Source: CAVVZJ01 sp963752755
GTDB lineage: Bacteria; Planctomycetota; Planctomycetia; Isosphaerales; Isosphaeraceae
DNA length: 64,000 nucleotides
Assembly (NCBI GenBank): GCA_963752755.1
Contig: CAVVZJ010000011.1
Span: forward strand, 1-64,000
Direction: 5' to 3'
A program made the position numbers and the translations under genes. Positions within the stretch are counted from its first letter, which is position 1. Every line of letters begins with the position of its first letter. This document shows positions 57,606 through 64,000 of the stretch, in pieces. A model generated the notes under the pieces. It was not told the DNA's origin. It saw only the letters and a program-made list of their open reading frames with translations, and did not search any database.

Positions 57606-58331
57606 ATGCCGTCGCGACCGACGAAGGACGCCGCGAAGAACCCGGAACGGCCGGCGAGGCCGGTCACGTTGCCGACGCGGAGCCAGCCGAAGCGGGGGGT
57701 CGGCGGGGCGATGGCGACGGTGGCGCCGGCCACGTCGGCGAGCCCGAACGAGGTTGGGCTGGGCGTGGCAGTGGCGGCGGAGGGCGGGGGTGTCGTGACG
57801 GCAAGGCGGGCCGGCGGCCTGAGAGACATGGCGCTCCAGGTCGATCCGGACGAGGTCGGTCTGGCCGGGGCCTTGCAGCACCTGGCGAAGGCGGTGAACG
57901 TGGCCTTCCAGTCCGATTACGGCGAGAACTACCTGGAGTCGGTCTATCAGGCGGCGGTCGTGCGGCGGGGGGAGATCCAGATCATTCACAAGGAATACTT
58001 TGGTTTTGGAGACAACTTCTTCGGTCGGCTCGGGATGTTGATCAAGTCGATGAACCTGACCCTCCAGGGGCCGGACCCGGCCTCGCCGGAGGGACAGCGG
58101 CGGATCGCCGACCGCGGGCCGGCGTCGATCCGGGGCTTGTTGAACTTCCTCGGTCGCAAGCTGGATCTCGTGGCCGAGTACGAGGACCGGGTGCCGGCCT
58201 ATGTCGAGCAGATGTTCGACCGGCTGGAGGCTTCAGGGATCATCGTCGGCTGGGACCGGGGGGACTGGGAGATCACCACGACGAGGATCGGGCTGAACAT
58301 TCTCATCCGACCGCGAGCGAAGGGAATCTGA
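57606..58331 (+). CDS. Hypothetical protein (241 residues)
   Basis: The start ATG 57606 has GGAG 8 bases upstream. The first 80 residues are basic and low complexity. The rest is well-ordered: ALQHLAKAVNVAFQSDYGEN, VVRRGEIQIIHKEYFGFGDN, FFGRLGMLIKSMNLTLQGPD, DLVAEYEDRVPAYVEQMFDR and GWDRGDWEITTTRIGLNILI. No signal peptide or known domain. It may bind a ligand or a partner; I do not recognise it. Confidence 0.65.
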   Translation: MPSRPTKDAAKNPERPARPVTLPTRSQPKRGVGGAMATVAPATSASPNEVGLGVAVAAEGGGVVTARRAGGLRDMALQVDPDEVGLAGALQHLAKAVNVAFQSDYGENYLESVYQAAVVRRGEIQIIHKEYFGFGDNFFGRLGMLIKSMNLTLQGPDPASPEGQRRIADRGPASIRGLLNFLGRKLDLVAEYEDRVPAYVEQMFDRLEASGIIVGWDRGDWEITTTRIGLNILIRPRAKGI

Positions 58332-58434
58332 ACGGATTCTCTGCCGATGACGCGGGTGCACACACATTCAGCAAGAATCATCGGGAATCCGGAGACATCG
58401 GCGTCATCAACGGATCCAGGATTTCGAATTATTT

Positions 58435-58595
58435 AGGAGTTGCGCCGTTGGCCCCTTCGTCTGAGATTTCTCCGATGTGGGAAGGAGTCGGCCCGACTGA
58501 AGTCGGGCCGGAATCCCAATCAATTGAAGAACTTCTGGCCCGACTGAAGTGAAGTCGGGCCGACTCCTCCGACTGTCGCCAGCGGCGTAACTCCT
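58435..58595. repeat. MITE-like element, copy B
   Basis: A 161-bp element with ends AGGAGTTGCGCCGTTGG and, opposite, AGGAGTTACGCCGCTGG. Internal blocks match copy A (48435-48596) in order. Only 1 base separates it from the stop of the YHS-domain gene (58597, minus). Confidence 0.75.
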
Positions 58596-58596
58596 C

Positions 58597-59721
58597 TTAT
58601 TTTTGCCCGAGTGCTCTGAGGCGCTGGGCGGCGGTCTTCGCCTGGGGCGTCTTCGGGTGGTCCTGAACGATGATCCGGTAGAAGATGACGGCGGCGCGAG
58701 CCTTGCCGTCCGTTTCGAGGCCCTGGGCCTTCTGGAGGAGTTCGGCGGCCTTGTTCACGGGGGCGTCGCCGGAGTCCTTCGAGTCGGAGGGGGTGGGCTT
58801 GGCCTCGTCCGTGGGTTGGTCCTTGGTCTCGGACTTTTCGCGGGCTTTCTCCTGGTCGGTGGGCGAGGGCTTGCCCTTGGATTTGGGCTTGGAGGAGGGA
58901 GATTCATCGATCAGGAGGGCATCGAAGGAGCCGTCGTCCTTGCCGATCCGGGAGATGCCGGGGCTGTTCTTGGGCTGGTCCTTGGCGGCGGCGGCGCGGA
59001 GGGCGGCCTTCTTAACGTATTTCTCGGGGTCGGCCTCGAACTCGTCGCGGCAGCCGGTGCAGCAGACCGGGTACGACTTACCCTTGAAGGTCACCGACAT
59101 CGTGGCGGCGCCGCCGGTCAGGATGCACTTGGGCAGGTTCGAGGCGGCGCCTCCGGCGGCGAACGACTCGCCCTCCTTGCCCTGGTTGACCTCGATGAAC
59201 CGGGAGAACCGCGGGGCGCCGACCTCCTGGCGGTCGTCCCAGAGGACGTAGCGGATCTTGTTGCTGTTGAGGCGGAGAGTGAGACGCTGCTGAGTGCCGC
59301 CGGTGAGCTGGCCTTGACGGGTGAGGGGGAGGGTCTGCCTGTCGTCGGCGAGCTTGCCGGTGAAGACGACGGGCTCGCCCTTGGGGTCGGTGCCGGAGAG
59401 GCGGTAGTCGCCGCTGACCTTGTCGAAGGTCAGCTCGGCCTTGGCGAGGGTCTTGTCGCCGGTCATCGTGACCGAGAGGCCGACGGGTTGACCCTTGGAG
59501 AAGACCCAGGCCCAGGCGTGCTTCTCGGGCCAGCCCTCGATTCGGTTAGCCGTCGGGATGCCCGCACCCTTCCAGGCACCGATCAGGTGCTCGAACGGGG
59601 CGAACGCCGCCGGGATCTCCGACGAGGGCTCGTCGGCGACCGCCGGCCTGGCCGACGGCAACCCCAGGGCGAGGACCGCCGCCGCGGTCCCGAGCCAGGC
59701 GTGCCTTGCGTGACGACTCAT
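58597..59721 (-). CDS. Exported YHS/TRASH-domain protein
   Basis: A 374-residue secreted protein. After the signal peptide (AWLGTAAAVLALGLPSARPA) comes a 150-residue lipocalin-like beta domain (FEHLIGAWKGAGIPTANRIE, LTFDKVSGDYRLSGTDPKGE). A TRASH/YHS-type metal site follows: PKCILTGGAATMSV, SYPVCCTGCRDEFEADPEKY. The last 110 residues are lysine-rich and disordered, with a final TPR-like helix (AAVIFYRIIVQDHPKTPQA). It may sense or bind heavy metals such as copper outside the cell. ATG 59721 has GGGAGG 5 bases upstream. Confidence 0.75.
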   Translation of the reverse strand: MSRHARHAWLGTAAAVLALGLPSARPAVADEPSSEIPAAFAPFEHLIGAWKGAGIPTANRIEGWPEKHAWAWVFSKGQPVGLSVTMTGDKTLAKAELTFDKVSGDYRLSGTDPKGEPVVFTGKLADDRQTLPLTRQGQLTGGTQQRLTLRLNSNKIRYVLWDDRQEVGAPRFSRFIEVNQGKEGESFAAGGAASNLPKCILTGGAATMSVTFKGKSYPVCCTGCRDEFEADPEKYVKKAALRAAAAKDQPKNSPGISRIGKDDGSFDALLIDESPSSKPKSKGKPSPTDQEKAREKSETKDQPTDEAKPTPSDSKDSGDAPVNKAAELLQKAQGLETDGKARAAVIFYRIIVQDHPKTPQAKTAAQRLRALGQK

Positions 59722-59931
59722 CGTGACCTCCCGGGTTCGGTGCGCTGGTGATGGGGTCTGCGCGATGCAGGACCGCGCATGCATCAAGCATACTCCATCC
59801 GGCCGCCGGCTGCACCCGGCCAGCGCCGGCGGCGAGGCGTGCACCGGGGCTTCAGGGCCGCCTGGCCTTCGCAATCGACCGGCTCGTCGGTTAGACTCGA
59901 AACGATGGACCCGAGGAGTCTGGCTGTGCTG

Positions 59932-60270
59932 ATGCGGAAGTTGGTCTGGTTGGGAATGGGCCTGTCGATCGCTCTGGTTGGCTGCGGTTCGGCCGACCGC
60001 ACGGCGCGACTGGCGGCTGGCAGCAAGGCGATCATCGCTCCCGCGGACGGTGGGAAAACGGTGGTCCTGGATACCGCCTCGAAGGAGGGCACATCGACGT
60101 TCGGCTCGTTCGTGCTGATCGACGCCGGGACCAAGGTCGAGGTCGAGGCCGACGAACAGAATCCTCCCGCCGAGGGCGGAAACCGCCTGGTCCGGGTCTT
60201 CGTCTGGGACGGGCCGGATAAGGGGAAGGTGGGCGAGTTGAGCCGCGATGACCTGCTGCCGGCCGACTAG
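59932..60270 (+). CDS. Small lipoprotein
   Basis: A 112-residue lipoprotein. Signal RKLVWLGMGLSIALVGCGS with a lipobox Cys near residue 20, followed by a compact beta domain (GSFVLIDAGTKVEVEADEQN, RLVRVFVWDGPDKGKVGEL). An upstream in-frame ATG at 59905 adds nine residues. It lies divergent to the YHS gene. Unknown function. Confidence 0.65.
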   Translation: MRKLVWLGMGLSIALVGCGSADRTARLAAGSKAIIAPADGGKTVVLDTASKEGTSTFGSFVLIDAGTKVEVEADEQNPPAEGGNRLVRVFVWDGPDKGKVGELSRDDLLPAD

Positions 60271-60313
60271 GAGAGCCTCCCCCGGTTGCTCGTCCGGCGG
60301 CGATGCGATCAGA

Positions 60314-61933
60314 TCAGGAAGCCGGGGGTGGTTCAAGGCGATCAAGGAGGGCGGTGAGCTTGGGCAGGTCGAGGGGTTTGCTCAGGAAACCGGAGGCACC
60401 AGCGGCGGCGAGTTGAGACTCGCTCTGGTCGGTGACGTCGCCGGTGAGGATCACCACCGGGAGCTCGTCGAGCTCCGGACGCTGGCGGATGATCCGGAGG
60501 ACGTCCAGGCCGCTCAGATCGGGCATCATCAGGTCGAGCAGGACGAGGTCGGGCTGCGATGGCTGGAGGAGCTTGAGCGCCTCGCGGCCACTGGCGGCGA
60601 CGGTGACGTCGAGGCCGAGCCGCTGGAGGAGTCGCTGGAGGACCAGGCGGGACGGGTCGTGGTCATCGACGATCAGGACCCGGCCCGTGAACCGGGCATG
60701 GGATGGCTGGGAGGCCGGCGGGGGCGTGGCCTCGGGGGCCCGGTCGTCGGCAACGACCCGATCGGGGGGGAGGGTGACGAGGAACGTCGTGCCCCGCTCC
60801 TGGGGTTCGGGAACGACCCGGATCTGGCCGTCCATGGCGGTTACCAGGCGTCGGCAGATGGCCAGTCCGAGGCCGGTGCCCTTGGTCCGGTCGCGCTCCG
60901 GGTTGCGGAGCTGGGCGAACTCGTCGAAGATGCTTTCATGCTGGGCGGGAGGGATACCGATGCCGGTGTCGCGCACCGAGAGCCTCAGGCCATCGGCGGT
61001 GCTGGCCCGGAGGGTGACGCCGATCTCGCCTGACTCGGTGAACTTGATGGCGTTGGAAACCAAGTTCTGCAAGACGCGGGCAAGCTTGACGCGATCGGCC
61101 TGGACCACGGCCCGAGGACTGGCGTTGTCGAGCGTCAAGGCGAGGGACTTCTGGCGGGCGAGCGGGCGGAGGGCTTCGAGCGTCTGGGAAGCGAACGGGC
61201 CGAGGGAGAACTCGGTCTCGTGAAATTCCAGCTTGCCCTGGTCGTAACGGGCGATGTCCAGCAGGTCGTTGACCAGCTCGACGAGCGAGGCGGCATGCGT
61301 CCGGAGGCCGGCGATCAGCTCGTGGACCTCGGCCGGGTCGGTCTGGCCCCGACCGTTGCCGGCCATTTCGAGGAGCTGGCAGGTCAGGACGAGGGCGTTG
61401 ACCGGCGTGCGGATGTCGTGGCTGATGGCGGCGAGGAAGCGGGTCTTGCGGCGGGCCTCCTCTTCCGCAGCGGCGCGTCGGATTTCCAGCTCGGCGTTGG
61501 CGGTTGAGAGCCGGCGGAGGAGCTCGCGGACTTGCCGCTGGTGGTCGCGGAAGCGCAGGCCCGACTCGACGGCGGCGGCGAGCTGTTCGCGGGCGACCGG
61601 CTTGGTCAGGAGCACGGCGTTGAACCGTCGGGAGGTCAGAACGGCCAGGTCGGTCAGCTCGTCGGGTGGAGCGAGCAGGACCATCGGCAGCTCGGCGCTC
61701 TCGGCACGGTCATCGAGAAGCTGGAGCAGTTCGCGGAGGGACGCGAGACCACCGGCGGCGTCGGCGAGCACGAGGTCGATGCGGTCCTCGACAAGCAGGC
61801 GTTGCAGCTCGGCCGGGTCGTCGATGGAACGGGCGGAGGCACCCAGCATGCCGAGCATCTGGCCGACCAGCTCGCGGTCGCGCTGCCAGCCGCATCGGAC
61901 CAGCACCAATGGCGTGCGGGCCGGCTCAGCCAT
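60314..61933 (-). CDS. Hybrid histidine kinase with two receiver domains
   Basis: A 539-residue soluble kinase. Residues 1-125 form a degenerate receiver (DLVLADAAGG, LLTKPVAREQL). A coiled coil leads to the HisKA domain with the H-box FLAAISHDIRTPVNALVLTC, then the HATPase with N-box LQNLVSNAIKFTES, G1 VRDTGIGIPP and G2 GTGLGLAICRR. The C-terminal receiver has VLIVDDHD, LVLLDLMMPDLSG with the phospho-Asp, VVILTGD and LSKPLD. Its ATG overlaps the KaiC stop by 8 bases. It probably reads KaiC-like output and relays phosphate to distant regulators. Confidence 0.95.
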   Translation of the reverse strand: MAEPARTPLVLVRCGWQRDRELVGQMLGMLGASARSIDDPAELQRLLVEDRIDLVLADAAGGLASLRELLQLLDDRAESAELPMVLLAPPDELTDLAVLTSRRFNAVLLTKPVAREQLAAAVESGLRFRDHQRQVRELLRRLSTANAELEIRRAAAEEEARRKTRFLAAISHDIRTPVNALVLTCQLLEMAGNGRGQTDPAEVHELIAGLRTHAASLVELVNDLLDIARYDQGKLEFHETEFSLGPFASQTLEALRPLARQKSLALTLDNASPRAVVQADRVKLARVLQNLVSNAIKFTESGEIGVTLRASTADGLRLSVRDTGIGIPPAQHESIFDEFAQLRNPERDRTKGTGLGLAICRRLVTAMDGQIRVVPEPQERGTTFLVTLPPDRVVADDRAPEATPPPASQPSHARFTGRVLIVDDHDPSRLVLQRLLQRLGLDVTVAASGREALKLLQPSQPDLVLLDLMMPDLSGLDVLRIIRQRPELDELPVVILTGDVTDQSESQLAAAGASGFLSKPLDLPKLTALLDRLEPPPAS

Positions 61934-63422
61934 CGGGCGTGCTCCCCTTCAACACCGAGGGCGGCGGTGGAGGCGCCCCGTTCATCTCGGCCTCGCCACG
62001 GAGAATGCCCCGCAACTGCGGCAAGGGATCACCCACGATGAGCCCCTGCGTCGTGATTTCGAACTCCCGGAGCGTCTTCTCGTGGTCGCTGAGCCGCTTC
62101 TTGAGCGTGCCGATCGCCTTGCGCAGGGTGCCCTCGTACTCGAAGTACTTCATCAGCACGACGGCGTCGGCCAGGTAGCTCATGCCGACGGTGCTGGCGG
62201 CGAAGTCGCCGGTCAGGTTGGAGACCTCGTTGACCAGGATCGTGGTAACGCCCATCCGGTTGAGGTAGCCGACGAGCTGGTGCATGTGGCCCGTGAGGTA
62301 GTCCTCATCGATCATGCTCTGGCGGTAGCCGTTGAGGCTATCGATCATCACAATCTGAGTCGCCTTCTGCTCGACCTCCTGCCGGACCCAGGAGGCGAAC
62401 TCGTCGGGGTAGAGCAGAAGAGGATTGACCTTGCGGATTTCCAGTAGCTTCCGTTGGATGAGGCCCCGCAGCGGCATGCCGACGGACTTGCATCGATGGG
62501 TGATCTCGGCCGGCCCCTCGTCGAAGGTAAAGAGCACGCCCCGCTCGCCCTGCTCGGCCGCCGCCGCGAGGAAGGCGAGCCCGAGGGTGGTCTTGCCGAC
62601 CCCGGCGTTGCCGGTCAAAAGCGTGCTCGTGCCGCGGTCGAGGCCGCCGGAGAGCATGCGGTCCAGCGCGGGGATGTTGCTGGGGACAGCCTGACGCTCG
62701 AAATCCTGACTGTGTTCCAGAGCGAGCAGGCGGGGATAAACCGTCAGGCCGCCCCGGAGGATCCGCATGCAATGTTCGCCCTCGCGGTAGTCGCTGCCGC
62801 GGAACTTCTCGACCTCCAGCGAGCGTCGGGAGTTGCCATCGCGGCCACGGGTCACGTTCAAGGCGATGACCCCTTGCACGATCGAGGCGATCTCGATGTC
62901 CAGCTCCTGATGGGCACTCTCGCCGAGGAACAGGGTCGTCACCCCCTGGGCCAGCAGGTAGCTCTTGAGGGCGAGGATCTGGCGGCGGTAGCGCAGGGGG
63001 TCACGGCTCAGGAGGCGGACCTCGGTGAGGCTGTCGAAGACGACGCGGGCGGGCTTGTAGCGTTCCATCGCCTCGGTGATCCGTCGCGTGACCGGGGCCA
63101 GCTCGACGTCGGCCGGGTGGAAGATGGTGTACTGGCTGTCGGGGGCGAGCTGGTCCTGACCGGGGTGGATGTCGAGGAAGCTGACGCCCTCCAGGTTCCA
63201 GCCGTGACCGGCGGCGCTCTGGCGAAGCTCAGCCTCCGACTCGGAGAGCGTGACGAACAGGACGGGCTCGCCCCGGGCCGCGCCGGCCATGAGGAACTGC
63301 ATGGCCAGGGTCGTCTTCCCGGCCCCGGGCTGACCCCGGATCATGTACACCTGGCCGGAGAGGAGTCCGCCACGAAGGACGTCATCCAGCCCCTCGATCC
63401 CGGTGGAAAGTCGCTGCGGCAT
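61926..63422 (-). CDS. KaiC-like double-domain ATPase
   Basis: A 498-residue protein of two RecA/KaiC domains. Domain 1: IEGLDDVLRGGLLSGQVYMI, Walker A RGQPGAGKTTLAMQF, VLFVTLSESEAEL and Walker B ARVVFDSL. Domain 2: IPALDRMLSGGLDRGTSTLL, Walker A GNAGVGKTTLGLAF, LFTFDEGPAEIT and Walker B IVMIDSLNGYRQS. KaiC-type tandem ATPases act in circadian timing in cyanobacteria and in stress signalling elsewhere. No kaiA/kaiB is present. The start ATG 63422 was chosen where the first domain begins. Its stop overlaps the kinase ATG by 8 bases, so both proteins are made together. Confidence 0.95.
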   Translation of the reverse strand: MPQRLSTGIEGLDDVLRGGLLSGQVYMIRGQPGAGKTTLAMQFLMAGAARGEPVLFVTLSESEAELRQSAAGHGWNLEGVSFLDIHPGQDQLAPDSQYTIFHPADVELAPVTRRITEAMERYKPARVVFDSLTEVRLLSRDPLRYRRQILALKSYLLAQGVTTLFLGESAHQELDIEIASIVQGVIALNVTRGRDGNSRRSLEVEKFRGSDYREGEHCMRILRGGLTVYPRLLALEHSQDFERQAVPSNIPALDRMLSGGLDRGTSTLLTGNAGVGKTTLGLAFLAAAAEQGERGVLFTFDEGPAEITHRCKSVGMPLRGLIQRKLLEIRKVNPLLLYPDEFASWVRQEVEQKATQIVMIDSLNGYRQSMIDEDYLTGHMHQLVGYLNRMGVTTILVNEVSNLTGDFAASTVGMSYLADAVVLMKYFEYEGTLRKAIGTLKKRLSDHEKTLREFEITTQGLIVGDPLPQLRGILRGEAEMNGAPPPPPSVLKGSTPDG

Positions 63423-63600
63423 GGAGAGGCTCGGCTGGGGCGACAGTCGTCGAGTCGGGCGGAAGACGTGCCGGTAAGTCGGTCCGCTCCTCCCTGTTCC
63501 GGGCCCATTGTCGGGTGCTTTCCTCAAGAAGGCAAGCCGGAGTCTCCCCGGGTCAAGGTCCGAGGATTCTCCGGCTCGGGACTGAGGCAAACTCCCGACT

Positions 63601-64000
63601 TCAGCGCGAGCTGTCGGGCTGGCCGGCGACGTCGGTCGCGCCCGCCCTGGCGGGCCTCGGACGCGCCAGGGCCCGGAGGACCCGGCGGAACGTCGCGCCC
63701 GAATTGCCGGGGCGATCGGTGCTGGCGGCCTTCGGAGCGTCGGTGGCGGAATCGACGGGCACCATGTAGTCAATGTAGCCAATCATCATCTCATCCCAGG
63801 TCTGCTCGCCCCAGCGGACCTCTTCGCGGGTGTCGCCCTCGGTCAGGGCCGGGTTGTTCGACGAGTTGTCGAAGTGGGCAACGCAGTCGATCCGGGTCCC
63901 CTTGGGGAGCGGCTTGGGCTCGGAGAGCCAGTAGTAGCTCTGCCAGGCGAAGTCGTAGCGGGGAACGGAAAGGAGGACTTCCGAGCGGCCGTCGGGGAAG
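63601..64000 (-). CDS. C-terminal part of a copper-monooxygenase-like protein
   Basis: The frame enters at the right edge and reads VLLSVPRYDFAWQSYYWLSE, PKPLPKGTRIDCVAHFDNSS, WGEQTWDEMMIGYIDYMVP and ends at 63601. This pattern (LPKGT-x-I, FDNS-x-x-N, V-x-WG-x-QT-x-x-EM) is typical of planctomycete redoxin/ascorbate-dependent monooxygenase-like C-terminal domains. The N-terminus is outside. The last 60 residues are a low-complexity tail. Confidence 0.6.
   Translation of the reverse strand, partial: FPDGRSEVLLSVPRYDFAWQSYYWLSEPKPLPKGTRIDCVAHFDNSSNNPALTEGDTREEVRWGEQTWDEMMIGYIDYMVPVDSATDAPKAASTDRPGNSGATFRRVLRALARPRPARAGATDVAGQPDSSR

Overview
The window is a high-GC bacterial chromosome segment that looks like a planctomycete, most likely the Isosphaeraceae (Singulisphaera, Tautonia and Paludisphaera relatives). 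The evidence is gene content and style: a DUF1080 sugar-hydrolase-like protein, a DUF3500 Tat-exported protein, a DUF1593 protein, a cytochrome with a planctomycete-type (TIGR02603-like) heme domain, a Ser/Thr kinase fused to a receiver-like domain, a KaiC-like protein paired with a hybrid histidine kinase, many secreted hydrolases, and loosely packed genes on both strands. No ribosomal, plasmid or phage structural genes are visible. The assignment is an inference from family knowledge, not a search.

Layout. 1-5 kb is a mobile-element graveyard: a broken large serine recombinase running off the left edge, an IS66 remnant, an ISAs1 tail, an IS4-family element with inverted ends, and a broken tyrosine integrase. 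5-15.2 kb is mostly minus-strand metabolic and exported proteins: an M20 amidohydrolase, a DUF1593 protein coupled to an unknown protein, TspO, an unrecognised 500-residue protein, a cupin, a membrane-anchored dual-specificity phosphatase, and a sialidase-like/GH62-like two-domain protein. 15.2-21.5 kb is a second mobile region: two almost identical 1,624-bp IS3-family copies in opposite orientation flank a tRNA-Ser(GGA) gene, followed by an IS1182 fragment and an intact ISAs1 transposase gene. 21.8-26.8 kb holds exported M28 peptidase, esterase and Kelch proteins. 27.2-35 kb contains a small conserved-looking protein with an upstream promoter-terminator module, an SDR enzyme, PdxH, a rhomboid protease, a mannosyltransferase-like membrane enzyme, a Gly-rich RRM protein, the kinase and a DUF1080 protein. 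35-41.7 kb, mostly minus, holds a family-4 uracil-DNA glycosylase, NDH-2, and a TreZ/glycogen-debranching pair for alpha-glucan and trehalose metabolism. 42-50.6 kb holds a planctomycete-style hypothetical protein, an orphan PIN protein, a giant AsmA-like protein, three overlapping lipoprotein genes, a CHAD protein and endonuclease III. 50.7-64 kb holds the cytochrome, Tat-exported and secreted hydrolases, SMP-30, an HpcH-type aldolase, a sugar isomerase, a YHS-domain protein, a hybrid histidine kinase translationally coupled to a KaiC-like ATPase, and the end of a probable monooxygenase-like protein.

A feature of the whole window is that about a dozen ordinary housekeeping-like genes are split by single-base frameshifts although family motifs continue perfectly in the next frame; 49.5-51.0 kb has at least nine. 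This looks more like assembly or sequencing indels than real gene loss, and those genes are annotated over their full extent. The IS-borne and recombinase genes in 1-5 kb look genuinely decayed. Dispersed palindromes (a 160-bp MITE-like pair at 48.4 and 58.4 kb, and two REP-like hairpin classes) and two very AT-rich islands sit between genes.
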